From contig JAQFVV010012498.1 of the NCBI GenBank assembly GCA_028023455.1, positions 62,001-126,000 on the forward strand: 64,000 bases of DNA. The letters are read 5' to 3'. Origin of the DNA: Epiperipatus broadwayi. Taxonomy: Eukaryota > Onychophora > Udeonychophora > Euonychophora > Peripatidae. The translations under genes were made by a program, and so were the position numbers. Of the stretch, positions 22,520-34,640 are shown one piece after another. Under the pieces are notes generated by a model. It had not been told where the DNA came from and did no database searches. It saw only the letters and a list, made by a program, of their open reading frames with translations. Within the stretch, counting starts at the first letter, position 1, and each line of letters begins with the position of its first letter.

Positions 22520-23667
22520 CAAGTTTTTCTGATAATTATCACAAGAAAAAGCATTTAAAATCTCTATCTAGAATTATCCTTATTCCCAAACTGGTTTCGA
22601 GCTAATGGCTCTTGTTATTGAGGCGTTACGATATTCAGACACTAGATCTAAATAACAACTCAAGCACCGCATTTATCTAATACTTAAATATTAAGTAAAA
22701 AAATCTGAAAATTTTAAGCTACACCATATATTAATAGCCATAGCAATATAATATCACCAAAGCCTTAAAAGGCAAACTATAATAATAAGAATATCAAGTC
22801 ATACATCAAGTGATTCAACTTAATAAGCTTGTATTACAAATAACAAGCTTTCCCGATAAATGCTGCAAAAAAAGCATTCAAAATCTCTATTTAAAATTAT
22901 CCCTATCACCAAACCGTATTCGAGTTAATGGTTCTCATCAGCAAAGTGCTAGAATATTCAGAGACTAGATCTAAAATGTCAACTCAAGCACAGCATTTAT
23001 CTAATACTTAATTATTAAGTAGAAAATCTGAAATTTTCAGACATCCATATGTCTTCAAATCCAGCTATCTAACTTAAATAGCTAGTGTCTGATTATCCTA
23101 ATGTCTCACTGACGACAACTGTTAAATTCAAAATCAGTTTGGGATAGGCATAATTCTACATAGGGATTTTAAATGCGTTCTCTTGCAGCATTTCTTGGAG
23201 TAGCTTATTTAGAGCTATTAGCATGCTCATAATACTATATTTGTAATATAAGCTTATTAAGTTAAGTCACATGATGTATGACTTGATTTTCTTACTATTA
23301 TAGTTTGCCTTTTAAGGCTTTGACGATGTTATATTGCTAAGGCTATTAATATATGATGTAGCTGAAAATTATTCAGGCCCATAGACATACAGAAGTCTGA
23401 AAATTTTAGATTTTTTATTTAATAGTTAAATATTAGATAAATGCTTTGCTTGAATGGGTATTTTAGATCCAGTATCTGAACATATTAGCACCTCACTGAT
23501 GAGAGTCATTAGCTCGAAACCGGTTTGGGGTAGAGATAATTCTAGATAGAAATTTTGAATGCTTTCTCTTGCAGCATTTATCAGAAAAGCTTGTTTGGAA
23601 CAATTAGCATGCTCATTATATTATATTTGTAATACAAGCTTATTAAGTTAAGTCAAATGATATATGA
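22520..23667. repeat. Inverted array of a ~300-bp unknown repeat (two forward, two reverse)
   Basis: Forward copies at about 22523-22841 and 22842-23054, inverted copies at about 23055-23387 and 23388-23667. Shared blocks include AGCATTYAAAATCTCTAT, ACTCAAGCAC-GCATTTATCT and AACTTAATAAGCTTGTATT with their reverse complements. The whole could fold into a hairpin of several hundred base pairs if transcribed. Family unknown. Confidence 0.65.
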
Positions 23668-24392
23668 CTTATTTATTAAATGTTGATATAAACAGATATT
23701 TTCATTAAATTGTATAGGTTTTCATTTAAGATACTATTTTGTTTACATAAAAAAAAAGAGAGAGAAAAAAGGCAAAATATCCAAATTTGCAATATCTAAT
23801 TAAAATTTTTTTAAAAATAAATAATGGTTAATTTATTTTAAAGACAATTGTGACATTTTGAAAGTATAGACAGAAAGTCAATCAAAGACTTTGTATCTGA
23901 AAAGAGAATAAAAAGATTTAGATATAGAAAAAATTTAGTCATTCATTGTTTAACTTTTACACTGTTAAAAGAAATGCAAGAGAAATAAATGACATTTATA
24001 GAAAATATAATAAATAATGTTAACAGAATGCTTGTGATATGCCTAATGTTTGAAAATGATAAATAGAATTTCATAAATGGCTATTTTCCCAATGAAATAT
24101 ATTCAAATTATAACAAGTAAAGGATTAAATATGTTCATACCAAAAGAATAAATTTTAGTTCTATGATGATTAAAAAAAAAAATTAAAATGCCAACTATAA
24201 GTTTTATTTTAGAGAATAATATTTTAAGACAGATATGAATAATCACTAAGATGAACCAACTTATGATTGAAGATATATATTGTAATTGTGTGTGAAAACA
24301 AATAAGTATAATAATTGAGGCAGAAAATACCAAATTATTGAAAAGCAAAAAAACAATAAAAGAAAATAGAATATGTTTTACATATAAGAAAA

Positions 24393-24861
24393 TTACATTC
24401 AAATATCAGCCTTTCAAGCTAATTGTGCACGCGCTTTGCGAGTGTTAAATAATAAATGAATACTTTCCTTTCCAATACAAGATATAGTATTTATGCAGGA
24501 ATAAAATGAATCCTATTTACATATGATTAAGTTTGACAGCGCTATATAAAAATGAATGCCTATTTACATATGATTAAGTTTCAGTTAGAGGGATGTTTAG
24601 TAAATTCTAGACAATTTCACCGACGTCATTCATTCAGACATCGTAAAATAGTAATTTAAAGTGAGTGGTTTTTCCTCACGCTTTCCTTGCCAGTACTTCA
24701 GATTTGCTCATATATAAGCATTTGAGTTGTAGGAATAGGTGGATTCATTTTATTCCTGCATAAATACTATATCTTGTATTGGAAAGGAAAGTATTCATTT
24801 ATTATTTAACACTCGCAAAGCGAATGCACAATTAACTTGAAAGGCTGATATTTGAATGTAA
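24393..24861. mobile_element. Foldback element with 121-bp arms
   Basis: Arms 24393-24513 and 24741-24861 are the same length and differ at only about three positions. The ends are TTACATTCAAATATCAGCC. The 227-base centre is less AT-rich and contains CACCGACGTCATTCATTC. A copy of AGCGCTATATAAAAATGAATGC lies both in the centre and just right of the element. No clean target duplication was seen. Confidence 0.75.
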
Positions 24862-25136
24862 TACAATTGTAAACACAGCGCTATATAAAAATGAATGCTT
24901 ATTTACATATAAGAAAATTGTAAATATAGGGAATTTACATATAAAAATATTATGGAAACAATAGAAGGTAAATAATAAATAAAACAAAGCAGCTCTCCAT
25001 TTTACTGCCTTCTAATGTGATAAATAATCCAATAAAGAAACGTTAAACAGAGAGAGTGATCTACGAAGAAGGCAGGTATGCATTGATGGCTTCAAAATAC
25101 CTCTCTAAATACCTTTATTTCTCATCAATTTACAAC

Positions 25137-26477
25137 TGCTGTGTACCCCAACTAAGACTGGGCGACCAGCGAACAAATACACATAAAAGAATAATCTGAA
25201 TAGTGAATAATCTGCAACAACAATATCTTAACCATTCACTAATGTTCAATTCCCTCGATTTACTTTCATACTGGCTGCTATAAAAACAGTTCCCAATGGG
25301 TTTGGTATATGCACACTTTGGCCTCAGTCCAATTTAGCGGCACACAAGCAGATCACAATATAGCACTGCGACTAACTTTAAGCTCCTTACTCCTTCCATC
25401 TCTGCAACAGTCTATCTTTAACTCCACTTGAAAACCACTGGAAATTTGTTTAGCTGCTATCCGGACCGTTTCCTCAGGCTAATGTCACAATCTCTGTTGG
25501 CCTATTCAGCTATTGCCCATGAACACATTTCAACTGAGCGCTAACATTAACCGAAGCACTGACGCAAGTTCTCTGCTACACCGGAATTGAACTGGAAAAT
25601 CTTCTGGAGATGCTCTCGAATGGTCCATGTACTTGTTAACTCTTTTTATAGCTTCCTGATTACTATGATATTAATTACATTCTCCATATAAGGTAAGGTA
25701 TTTAGGTCCATTTAAATTAATCATAGAATGAAACTTGGTTGGAGTGCTTTTGCTGGAAATAACTTGATACTAAAAGGAAATATGCCTATGTGTTTTGAAA
25801 AGAAAGGTTTTTAATAAATGTGTTTTACTAGTCTTACCTATGGATCTGAGACTTGGACACTTAATAAAAGAGCAATACAGAGACTTCAGATCACTCAAAG
25901 AAGTATGGAGAAATGCTTGTTAGGAGTAACAAGAACAGATAGAAAATGCAATATTAACAAACAGGTGTTACTGACCTCATTGAAAAAATTAAAAGACTGA
26001 AGTGGAGTTGGGCTGGACATATTGCTAGAAGAGATAATAGATGGACAATTGAAATCTTAAACTGGGGATTCCAAAAGATTATAAAAGACCCAGTCCATAT
26101 GTGAGATGGATGGATGAAATAAGAAAGTGTGCAGGGGTGATATGAAGAAGAAAAGCTAAAGATCAGAGAAGATGGTTTGAACTTGGAGAGACCTTCATCC
26201 TGCAGTGGATTGATAATAGTTGATGATGATTTAGATCCATAGCTAATTAAATTGTGCCTTCAGAATTCCTTACCATATAAGGCAATTTAGGCTCTTATCA
26301 AAAAATATTTGCCGCAATCAGCAAATATTTTTTGGAATTTTATCGATCACCATTACATTAATTCTTTAATTAAATTTTTATCAATTATTAGTTCACAATC
26401 TAACAAAAATCGCTCTACTAAATTCTAGTTTTTCTGGAGTTCACAAACTTGTATAACATTTTTATAAAAAGACAACA
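25137..26477 (-). repeat. 3' LTR of the TRIM-like element, interrupted
   Basis: About 812 bp after removing the LINE insertion. It matches the right LTR throughout, e.g. CTGCAACAACAATATCT and GAATTGAACTGGAAAATC. Confidence 0.75.
25711..26229 (+). mobile_element. 5'-truncated LINE, C-terminal RT part, with (GAT)n tail
   Basis: Encodes the C-terminal part of a non-LTR reverse transcriptase polyprotein: TYGSETWTLNKRAIQRLQ, then LLGVTRTDRK, then WSWAGHIARR-type sequence and ERPSS-like end LGETFILQW after frameshifts. It ends in TGATGATGAT, the short-microsatellite 3' tail of RTE/CR1-type elements. Target duplication TTTAGGTCCA (25701-25710) / TTTAGATCCA (26230-26239) is exact but for one base, and the uninterrupted sequence is seen in the other LTR near 27406. 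The same family recurs at 37120-38072. Confidence 0.82.
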
Positions 26478-26492
26478 CCTCTCCCCACTCCA
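26478..26492 (-). promoter_or_regulatory. Polypurine tract of the TRIM-like element
   Basis: On the minus strand GGAGTGGGGAGAGG directly precedes TGTTGTC, the start of the 3' LTR. Confidence 0.6.
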
Positions 26493-26801
26493 GAAAAATC
26501 CATGTTGCTATTCCTCAGTGTTTTGTTTTAAATCATGTCATTTAAACTGCTACTGCAACTTCATCACCACATACAGGTTCAATGGTAACTGCGCAAGAGT
26601 GGTGGCATTCAGCTTCCAATGATGAATACACAAATATTTAATTTCCTAACTTTTGTGTTGTTACATCACATAGACTTGCAGCAATTTTTTTAGCCATTCA
26701 TTTCCATTATTAGCATTTTACTAACTGGAATTTCCATTTTCACCTGGTTTCTCCCGACTGCGGCTAAGCTTGTTGTAATGCAAAATGTATTTGCTACTAA
26801 C

Positions 26802-26823
26802 AGGTTCGAAATGCGACTGCGCC
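26802..26823 (-). promoter_or_regulatory. tRNA-Ser-type primer binding site
   Basis: On the minus strand, seven bases after the 5' LTR end, TGGCGCAGTCGCATTTCGAA is complementary to the 3' end of a tRNA whose acceptor ends CGACTGCG-CCA, as animal tRNA-Ser does, with the GGTTCGAA T-arm also matched. A 3-4 base deletion separates the two matched parts. Some gypsy-group elements (17.6, 297) use tRNA-Ser. Confidence 0.65.
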
Positions 26824-26830
26824 AATAATT

Positions 26831-27620
26831 TGCTGCATCCCCAACCAAGACTAGATGACCAGTGAACAAATACACATAAAAGAATAATTTGAATAGCGAA
26901 TAGTCTGCAACAACAATATCTCAACAGTTCACTAATGTTCAATTTCCTCGATTTACTTTCAGACTGGCTGCTACAAAAACGGTTCCCAATGGGTTCAGTT
27001 TACACACACTTTGGCCCCAGTCCAGTTTAGTTGCACACGAACACATCGTAGTATAGCACTGCGATCGACTTTAAGCTCCTTACAGTTTCTGTCTCTGCAA
27101 CAGTCCACCTGTAACTCACTTGAAAACCGCTAAAAACTCAACTCTTCATTTAGCTTATCTGGATGGTTTCCTTAGGCTACAATCTCCCAATCTCTGTGGG
27201 CCTATTCAGCTTTGCCCATGAACATATTTCCACTGAGCGCTGCACATTAACTGAAGTACTGACACAATATCTCTGCTACACCAGAATTGAACTGGAAAAT
27301 CAAATGGGGATGCAATTGAATGGTCCATGTACTTGTTATGTACTCTTTTTATAGCTTTCTGATTACACCGATTAATTATCTTCTCCATATAAGGTAAGAT
27401 ATTTAGATCCATGGCTAATTAAATTGTGCCTTTAAAATTCCTTACCATATAAGGCAATTTAGTCTCTTATCAAGAAATATTCTTGGAATTTTATCGATCG
27501 CCATTATATTAATTCTTTAATTAAATTTTTATCAGTTCGCGATCTAAAAAAAAAACTCTAATAAATTCTAGTTTTTCTGAAGTGCACAAACTTGTATAAT
27601 ATTTTTACAAAAATACAACA
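26831..27620 (-). repeat. 5' LTR of the TRIM-like element
   Basis: 790 bp, intact. On the minus strand it has a TATA-box-like CTATAAAAAGAGTACATAAC near 27335-27354. Confidence 0.75.
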
Positions 27621-28850
27621 ATGACTATTTATAACTAGCACTAGTTTGTAAATAAATAGTCAACCTAACTGCAAAAAAAAAGAGGCAAGTTTTATAATGT
27701 TAATCCAAATCAGTTGATGAACAATATATAAAAACAATATAAATTATTTTGCAGTGTCACTGGAACTATGTTCCATAATAAATTAAGCTATCAAATCAAT
27801 AAAAAAGATATCAGATTGACACCTATCACTATATATATATTTCTCAGGTGAGCCAAAAATTAAAACTTCTAGAAAGCTCCATATGTTTAAACCTATATAG
27901 CTCATTTGATAAGTGGAAAAGGTTCATAAAATATATTATCAGATGAGTCAATCTGATATCTATTTGATAACTTATAAGATTATAGAGTAGTTTTAGAAAC
28001 TTTGTAAAATGATTTGGTTATATACTTGCTTTCTGCACAATGTTTAATCTTTATATATACCATTAATCTTTATATATACCATACACTATTCTTTTTTTCT
28101 AATCTGTAAGAAAAATATAATATTCTTTTTGTAAAATTTTCACATCAAGACTCATTGAGGTTCTCTAATATATTTAATTTTCATAGTAATATCTTTAACA
28201 CAATCATATACCATAAAATACTTTTGTAGATCTGTGATACTTATCTTCTTAACATTACTAACTCAATTAATTTGTCTTTACCATTATAGATTTAAGCTGA
28301 AGGATTTTTACATTAAAATTTTTGTTTCTTTATATAGTAATCTATAGTAATAAAGTCTCAGATCTTTTCAACAATAAATTTGTCAGAATAACAGTCCTAC
28401 ATACAACAAATTTAATTAATTACATCATTATAATGAAATATCTTATTTTTGAACTTAGTGACATTAGCATAATAGAATCCACACTATACCTCAATATATT
28501 AGCCTATCTTTTTATCTCAAATACAAACTTGTGTACTTGATCTTAATAGGGTATCACTTATTTTCTTAAAGACATTCTTTGAACTATTATCAAAATCCTA
28601 CTAATATTTTATAATAATTTTCAACTTCTAGTTTAAATTCATTAGAATATATCTGAAGGTTACAAATATTAATTATTGAAACTACTCTTTTTAACAGCTT
28701 TCTCCTCACTAGTTTTCCATTATCATACATTTTATATCTCTCTAACCAGTGATCACTTCTTTGTAGTGAATCTATTAAGGGTATCATAGATATACATATA
28801 TACACATTCTTACTGCTTTAAAATAAATCTTGGCTATAAGATATGTGATA
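27621..28850. other. Intron, no recognised element
   Basis: AT-rich. A short direct duplication ATCTTTATATATACCATTA is seen near 28050. Open frames are low-complexity. Confidence 0.4.
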
Positions 28851-28854
28851 AAAT

Positions 28855-28935
28855 CCTGTGCAATTGGTACAGCAGTAGAGCATCTGATTTGGGATTGAGA
28901 GGTCCCAGGATCAATTCTCCCAGTAATCTACAAGT
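28855..28935 (+). mobile_element. tRNA-Pro-like SINE or tRNA pseudogene
   Basis: GCATCTGATTTGGGATTGAG followed by AGGTCCCAGGATCAATTC resembles the anticodon arm (TGG anticodon) and T-arm of tRNA-Pro. The acceptor stem does not pair, so it is not a functional tRNA. Confidence 0.55.
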
Positions 28936-29425
28936 CATGATGAAGTGTTTTGTTCATTATTTGTCCTTTGTTAAGAAATACATAAATCACAAACTGATGA
29001 TAACTACATATTTAAATAAAGTTGAAAAGTTAAAAAAAATAAAATCACAGAGCAATGCATCTTTTATGCTTTAAAGTTATCAGTAGACTTTACATTTAAA
29101 AGAGTACTATAGGATGGTGTGGAAAAAATTATATATATACAATTACACTTATATATATAATCAAAATTTTTAAATAAAAACAGATTAAATAGACATATAG
29201 ATAATATTTTACTAGTTTATCATGTCTTTTCTCCTTAAGAATTCATTAATTATTAATAGTTAAGTAATGAATAAAAAAATATGATAATAATCAAATTATT
29301 CCAGCTAGTAAATCAGTTGACTGTCTTTCTTTTTCTGAATTCTTGCATGTATTTAATAAAGAAGCTAATTTATTTTCTTTTAGAGGAGAGTAATAGAATT
29401 TCAAAAGAAAAGAGTAGATTGCTCT

Positions 29426-29584
<159 letters not shown>

Positions 29585-30334
29585 TGATAACTTAAGTCAG
29601 TAATTTACCTAAAAATGATCATTATCATACTTACTTATAAGAAAAGAAATAATAAAACATGATTATAATAAAATAAATAAATAGTATGCAGATACTTATA
29701 AAAGCTACAAACAAAAAAAAAATGAAGTTTTGTGATGATGGCTTTCACTTGTAGTTATACGATGAACTATTTCTATTATCTAATTGATATTATTAAATAT
29801 TTTTTAAAAACTTAAAAACTTTATTCATTTTTCCAAGTACATTTAACTGTTAGTAATAATAAGGAAGGAGACACATGGATAACATATAAGGAGTTGAAGA
29901 GGTTTTTTTGCGGCCAAATGATTGGGGAAGATAGTAAATAATAGTGGTACATAGCCACCTCCAAGGGTATGCTGAGATTTGGTGGGAGTCACTATTAATC
30001 CAACCAAAAACTTTCCAAGAATATGAAAGGGCCACAAAGAATATGTTTTAGAATGGAGAGCAGCAAGAGTATATAAAAGCATAGATCATCAGTCAAAAGT
30101 TTCAGGAAGAGGAGGAAGAAGCTTATATTCATTTCTTTAGATGTCAAGTGTCATGGTTAAGAGAGCTGGCAGCATAACAGCTATCAAAAAGACAGATTGT
30201 GGGTATTATTTGCAGAAACCTGCCAGGAAAAATAATCGTGATAATAGGAAGGATGAAGGGGAAGTTAGCAAAGAAAATCAATAAATTACTAGAGCAAGTA
30301 GAAATTAGCAAACAATGGCGAAATCGGGGAGTCT

Positions 30335-30889
30335 GTGAGGGCAGAATTAAGATCAAGGAATAAAAAGAAAGGTGGGATAAAAATGAGGTGGAGCAAAAAA
30401 AGAGAGACAGTTAGATGTTCAGGGGAGGACCGGGTCCCAAATTATGCGAATCAAGCCTGCCCTAAGATAGGGATAACTATTACATGGATGAAAGTTGAGG
30501 TGTTAGTGGACTCTGGCAGCCAAATATTGGTATTGTCAGAGGAAGTGTATGTACAGATTATAAGCAAACAGCCTAGTGTTTGGACTCTTCCAGATAAAAC
30601 AATCCAGATAAGGATGGCTAACAATAAAAAGGCAAAGGTGAACCTAAACAGGTCTGGATACTTACAAATAAGCAGAAAACCATTCTCACATGTATTCTTA
30701 ATCATGAAGGACATGATCCATGGCATTCTGATAGGGTCAGATTTTCTGTATAGGTACAAATGCACCATTGATTTTGGAATGGAACAGTTCCTATGTGAAA
30801 GGGAGGCAGTCAAGTTCACAACATTGAGGTTATATAGCTTGAGTGGGGTGCTACAAGTAGAAGAGGAAACAAAGGAGGTTATTGAATAA
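30335..30889 (+). pseudogene. Gypsy aspartic protease region
   Basis: The longest open frame of the window (184 codons). The catalytic motif VLVDSGSQ is at residues 57-63 and the second conserved motif ILIGSDFLYRY at 131-141, as in retropepsins of Ty3/gypsy elements, which cut the Gag-Pol polyprotein. The start codon is not meaningful since the protein would be part of a polyprotein; the region upstream has stops. The protease core itself looks intact, unlike RT and RNase H further on. Confidence 0.8.
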
Positions 30890-31159
30890 AAGATAAAAGA
30901 AGCAGTAATAGCAAACAAAAATGAGAAGGAAGTGCTCAAGCAGATCTTGTTCTTACCCTATCTACATCAGTTTAGTGAAGAAGTGCAAAAACAAATGCCC
31001 CAAATGATGGAAATGGGGAGTCATTTCAAAATGTTCATCACCATACTGTAACCCGTAGGTGGTGGTCAAAAAAAAATAGAACTGTCAGATTGTCTTGATG
31101 CTAAAGCAAATGAATCAAGTAACGGTTCCAGACTGTAATATCCTGCCCCTATACATGAG

Positions 31160-31500
31160 TTGCTAGGGAAGTTCAAAGGTAAAAGAGCTGACAATACACA
31201 GTTTTCAGATACACTGGAATACTCATATCAATTTAATATAATGCCATTTGTCTGATAAATAGCAGAGCTGGACTACTGAGATGCTTCGATCAAGTGTTAG
31301 TGGATAAAGTCAAGAAGCTTGTGATCATGTATATTGATGAGCATAAATGAGATGTAGAGATTTTTCTCAGTGAATGTGAAAAAAAGGGATTAAGATCAAC
31401 CTAAAAAATTGCTTTGATGAAAGATGAGGTGATGTTTTTGGGCCACGTGGTAGGTTTTCAAGGGATGAGACTTCATCCAGATAAAGTTCTAGTCATTAAG
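31160..31500 (+). pseudogene. Gypsy reverse transcriptase relic
   Basis: Short matches in order: SYQFNIMPF (usual F-x-V-M-P-F-G-L) near 31225, MYIDEH near 31330 where the family has the catalytic Y-x-D-D, then KDEVMFLGHVVGFQG and LHPDKV, the usual F-L-G-H-V-V and P-D-K-V. The second catalytic Asp is Glu and several stops interrupt it. Most of the fingers region is missing, because the protease ends at 30889 and only about 270 bases separate them. Inactive. Confidence 0.75.
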
Positions 31501-31699
31501 ATTTTCCTGTACCTAGTACCAGGAAGCAGGTTCGATCATTCTGGGGTCTCTGCCATTTTTATAATTGATTTCATAAACTGCTGGGAGAGTGGATGGAATT
31601 GTGAGTCAAATTATTAAGAAAGAATGTACCATGGAAATGGGATAAAGAACAAGATAAAGCTTTTGAGGACATAAAAGATGGATTTTGAAGACAGGTAAT

Positions 31700-32095
31700 A
31701 CTATCATTTCCAGATTTTACCAAGCCCTTCATCATGCAAACTGATAGCAGTGGATACAGAATGGGAGTAACATTATCACAGCTGCAAGATGGCGAACAAA
31801 TGGTGGTGTTAAACTTTATCAGTCGGTTGTTAAAGGGACTTGAACTAAATTATTTTGACTACAGAGGAGGCATTAGTAATTGTCTGGGTGTTTCAAAAGT
31901 TCAGGTCTTTTTTGCTGGGATCAAAGGTGGTCATAGTCACCAACCACAAAAGTTTGGAATTTATAAATCATAGCCACCTGATGAACAGCCGGTTGATTCG
32001 ATGGAGTCTGTTTCTCCAGAAGTACAGCTATACAGTTTAGTACTATAAAGGGTCAGAGAACATCATTACAGATATTTTGAGCCGAAATCCTGCTG
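31700..32095 (+). pseudogene. Gypsy RNase H relic
   Basis: FIMQTDSSGYRMG is the usual T-D-A-S-x-x-G-x-G start; then, after a -1 shift near 31855, TTEEALVIVW and FRSFLLGSKV; then VTNHKSLEF where the family has T-D-H-K-S-L (Asp changed to Asn); and ITDILSRNP where it has A-D-A-L-S-R. It would degrade RNA in the RNA:DNA hybrid. Frameshift plus altered catalytic residue make it inactive. Confidence 0.78.
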
Positions 32096-32339
32096 GCTCT
32101 CAGCCTTGTCATTTAGGGACAGAAAATTTGATACTGCTAGTGCCATCTTGGGGTTAACAAGAGTGGAGGAAGAGATGGCCCACCTAAGTGAGCATCAGCA
32201 CAAAGATGAAAGGTTAAAAGTTATGATTGAATGACTAGAAGGGGTAAGTACTTAAATGTTACAGGGGAAAATAATCAGGGGGCAAGATACAGAATATGCC
32301 AGCATATATTAAACTCAAAATATGTGACAACCGAGAAGA

Positions 32340-32990
32340 GTGAAAGCTCATCATACCTCATCAGATAAGAAATGATGTGACTTATGTCTGTCAATTATAT
32401 GGCCCTTATTGCACACTTAAAACTGAACATTTAATTCGAAAGTGATTCCACTGTCCAGGTTGCATGCAACAGCTATGGGGTGTTGGATGGATGCGAAATA
32501 TGTAAAACTACTAAACTGGCAAATAGGAACTATGCAGACCCTATGGTCTTGATTATACCCTCAAAGCCTAGGGAAATAATAGCAATGGATTTTTATAGCC
32601 CACTACTGACCTTTAATAAAAAAATCGTCTTGTTATATATTAAGTACATTTCCGCATATCCCATCACCCAGACTAATGCAAGAAAGGAATGCCATAACGT
32701 GTTGGAAATAAGTACTTCTCAGAGGTTGGAAAGCCTAGTCATTTTCTCTGATAATGGTACTCCATTCATGTCAAAGGAGTGGTCTAGGCTGACTCAGCGT
32801 CATGGAATTCAGCATAGTTTCATGTCAATTCGGAACCCTCAATCAAACCTGTGTGAAAGGGTGAGGAGAAAATTGGGGTGCTTATTTCATACATATCTTG
32901 GTATGAATCATAGAGGCTGGGTTAAGTATACCAAACAGATCGTAGACTTCATAAACTGTCCATAAATGAGTGACAGGATTTGTCCCTCTG
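32340..32990 (+). pseudogene. Gypsy integrase relic (Osvaldo-type)
   Basis: From the start of the open frame at 32480, CEIC (residues 5-8) is the C-x-x-C of the zinc-binding H2C2 domain; the histidine half lies upstream in another frame around 32430. The catalytic core has MDFYSP (D37), FSDNGTPF (D91) and NPQSNLCER (E126). The D-D-E triad is kept; the second spacing is 34 residues, one less than the usual 35. RKLGCLFHTYL follows as in Osvaldo. Stops at 32966 and elsewhere end the frame. Would join the DNA copy to the genome. Confidence 0.82.
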
Positions 32991-33466
32991 CACTTGAATT
33001 TCAGGCAGCACACCCCTCGATTAATTAAAATCTTTCTACAGAGTATGGCAGTCTATTATCAACCAGAAAGCTGACCAAGCCAGGGCAGTCAACAAAGAAA
33101 TAGTAAACCAGAGAGAAGGGCACATCAATTCAAAGTGGGACATCGGGTCATAGTTAAGACACCTCATGTAAGCGATCCGGGCAAGTTTGTATGCCAAAAA
33201 TTTTTATAACTTCATTGGTCCTTTTTCCAATGTCCACCATCAGGTTAACAATGCTTTTTGGGTTACATGGGGCAAAAAATCAAGGGCTCTTATAATGCTC
33301 GATCACTGAAGCCCCCATTTGCATACCCTGATAGGAAAAGAAAGGTAAAAAAGAAGGAAGAGACAAATGAACACATTCTAAACAAAAAAAGGAATATATA
33401 TATATTTTTGATTGGTCACTTAAATTTGAGCCATTCAAACACACAGGCTGTATTAAAGGGTTTTTA

Positions 33467-33480
33467 ATGGGGGGGGGGAT
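33467..33480 (+). promoter_or_regulatory. Polypurine tract of the Osvaldo-type element
   Basis: ATGGGGGGGGGGAT directly before ATTGTAACAG; the LTR would start with TGTAAC at 33483. The LTR end was not found. Confidence 0.6.
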
Positions 33481-33699
33481 ATTGTAACAGAGTGTATTTA
33501 AACCCTGTATATAGAGCCAGTATTAGACTATATTCAATTTTTTTTGTATATTTTAAATAGGTAGATAAAGGGTTAGAATAAACAGGAGGGATGTGGGGGA
33601 TGCTTGTGCTCTTTCATTTTGTTGAAACGCATGTATATGTATTGCTGTATGGATGAAAAAATGGACTCAATAAAAAAAAATATTTTCAAGATGGAAATG

Positions 33700-34640
33700 G
33701 CTGCATTTTATAAAAAGGAGACGTTAATAAGAAAAAAAAAAGAAACTGCATAGATCTTTATCTAAAGAATGCTAAGAAAAAAACAGACAAAGAGCGAAGG
33801 TCGAAAACAAATTGCACGTGTTCGATGGAATTTCATCGAATCAACAAAAAAGGTGCTAAAAGCTTTTGCTTTAAAGAGAATAGGGATCTAAAATAACATG
33901 TGTTTTAAAAGAGGGGGAAATACTCATGAAAGAATTTTCTAGAAGAAAAAGTGAAGAATATAAAAAGAAAATTAAAATTAATTAGATTTTGTCTAGAATT
34001 TTCATAGATGTCATTTTGAAGAGAGAAATCATTATTATATATGTCCGTGGTTGAGTTATTTAATTTCTACATCAGAGATTTGAAAATTTGTTGGAATCAT
34101 CAAGTATAATCATTAGCCATGAACAGGCTGGGTTTTGTGATCCATCCCATGAAGATACGTAAGCTGCTACAAAATAAAAATGCCTATACTGAAGGAAGCC
34201 ACTCCTAAACATTTGAAGTGAAATAACTCCAAAGAACATAAATTCCAAGTTAAGGAATCAAACACACTGAATCCATCGGAAATTTATCAATTTATAAGGC
34301 CTGAGCATCGAGTAAACTATTATAACTGCCTTTATGGATTTGCTTTGCCTGGGGAAAATCCAGGTAATATGAATATTTTCTCCATTATTGACAATCTAAA
34401 TAATTTTCTTCGGCATTCCAAAATACTATTTTTAAGTTTGAATGCATTAGATGTTGCATTATATTCTCTCTTTTGTTACCTGATTTTTTTTATTATCTAT
34501 GCAGTATGTATGTATGTTTGTATATGCATGCATGCATGCATGTGTTCTTTTACAATATTTGAGCACAAAATTTATAGTATTATACTCCATGAGTTCTATA
34601 TTGTAACGAATATTAAATGTCTTTTAAGTGAAAACAGATA
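33700..34640. other. Probable remaining LTR and flank, unrecognised
   Basis: Less AT-biased in parts. May include the end of the 3' LTR. The 114-codon plus-strand frame at 34345-34689 has no recognised motif. Confidence 0.3.

Larger units (their letters stand above)
25137..27620 (-). mobile_element. Short LTR retroelement (TRIM-like), minus orientation
   Basis: Two direct copies of about 0.8 kb surround only about 350 bp of interior. Read on the minus strand the LTR starts TGTTGT and ends CAGCA. A primer site follows the right (5') LTR and a purine tract precedes the left (3') LTR, which fixes the orientation. The interior has no gag or pol, so the element depended on another retroelement. 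The 3' LTR is split by a LINE (25711-26229). Frames seen in both strands of the LTRs are chance. Confidence 0.75.
29850..33700 (+). mobile_element. Decayed Ty3/gypsy retrotransposon, Osvaldo-type
   Basis: Ordered relics of protease, reverse transcriptase, RNase H and integrase lie in one orientation, followed by a G-run polypurine tract (33467-33480) and TGTAACAG, a probable 3' LTR start (33483). The integrase N-P-Q-S-N-x-x-E-R-V-x-R-K-L-G-x-L-F-x-T-Y order is characteristic of the Osvaldo group of arthropod elements. The front end is unclear: 29868-29930 has a gag-like DTWITYKELKRFF. No 5' LTR was found. Many stops and frameshifts; not functional. Confidence 0.8.

Noticed and set aside
28855-28935. 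Functional tRNA-Pro gene
   Set aside because: The acceptor stem does not pair and the T-arm is altered; a SINE or pseudogene is more likely.
30451-30939. 162-codon minus-strand frame
   Set aside because: Antisense shadow of the gypsy protease region.
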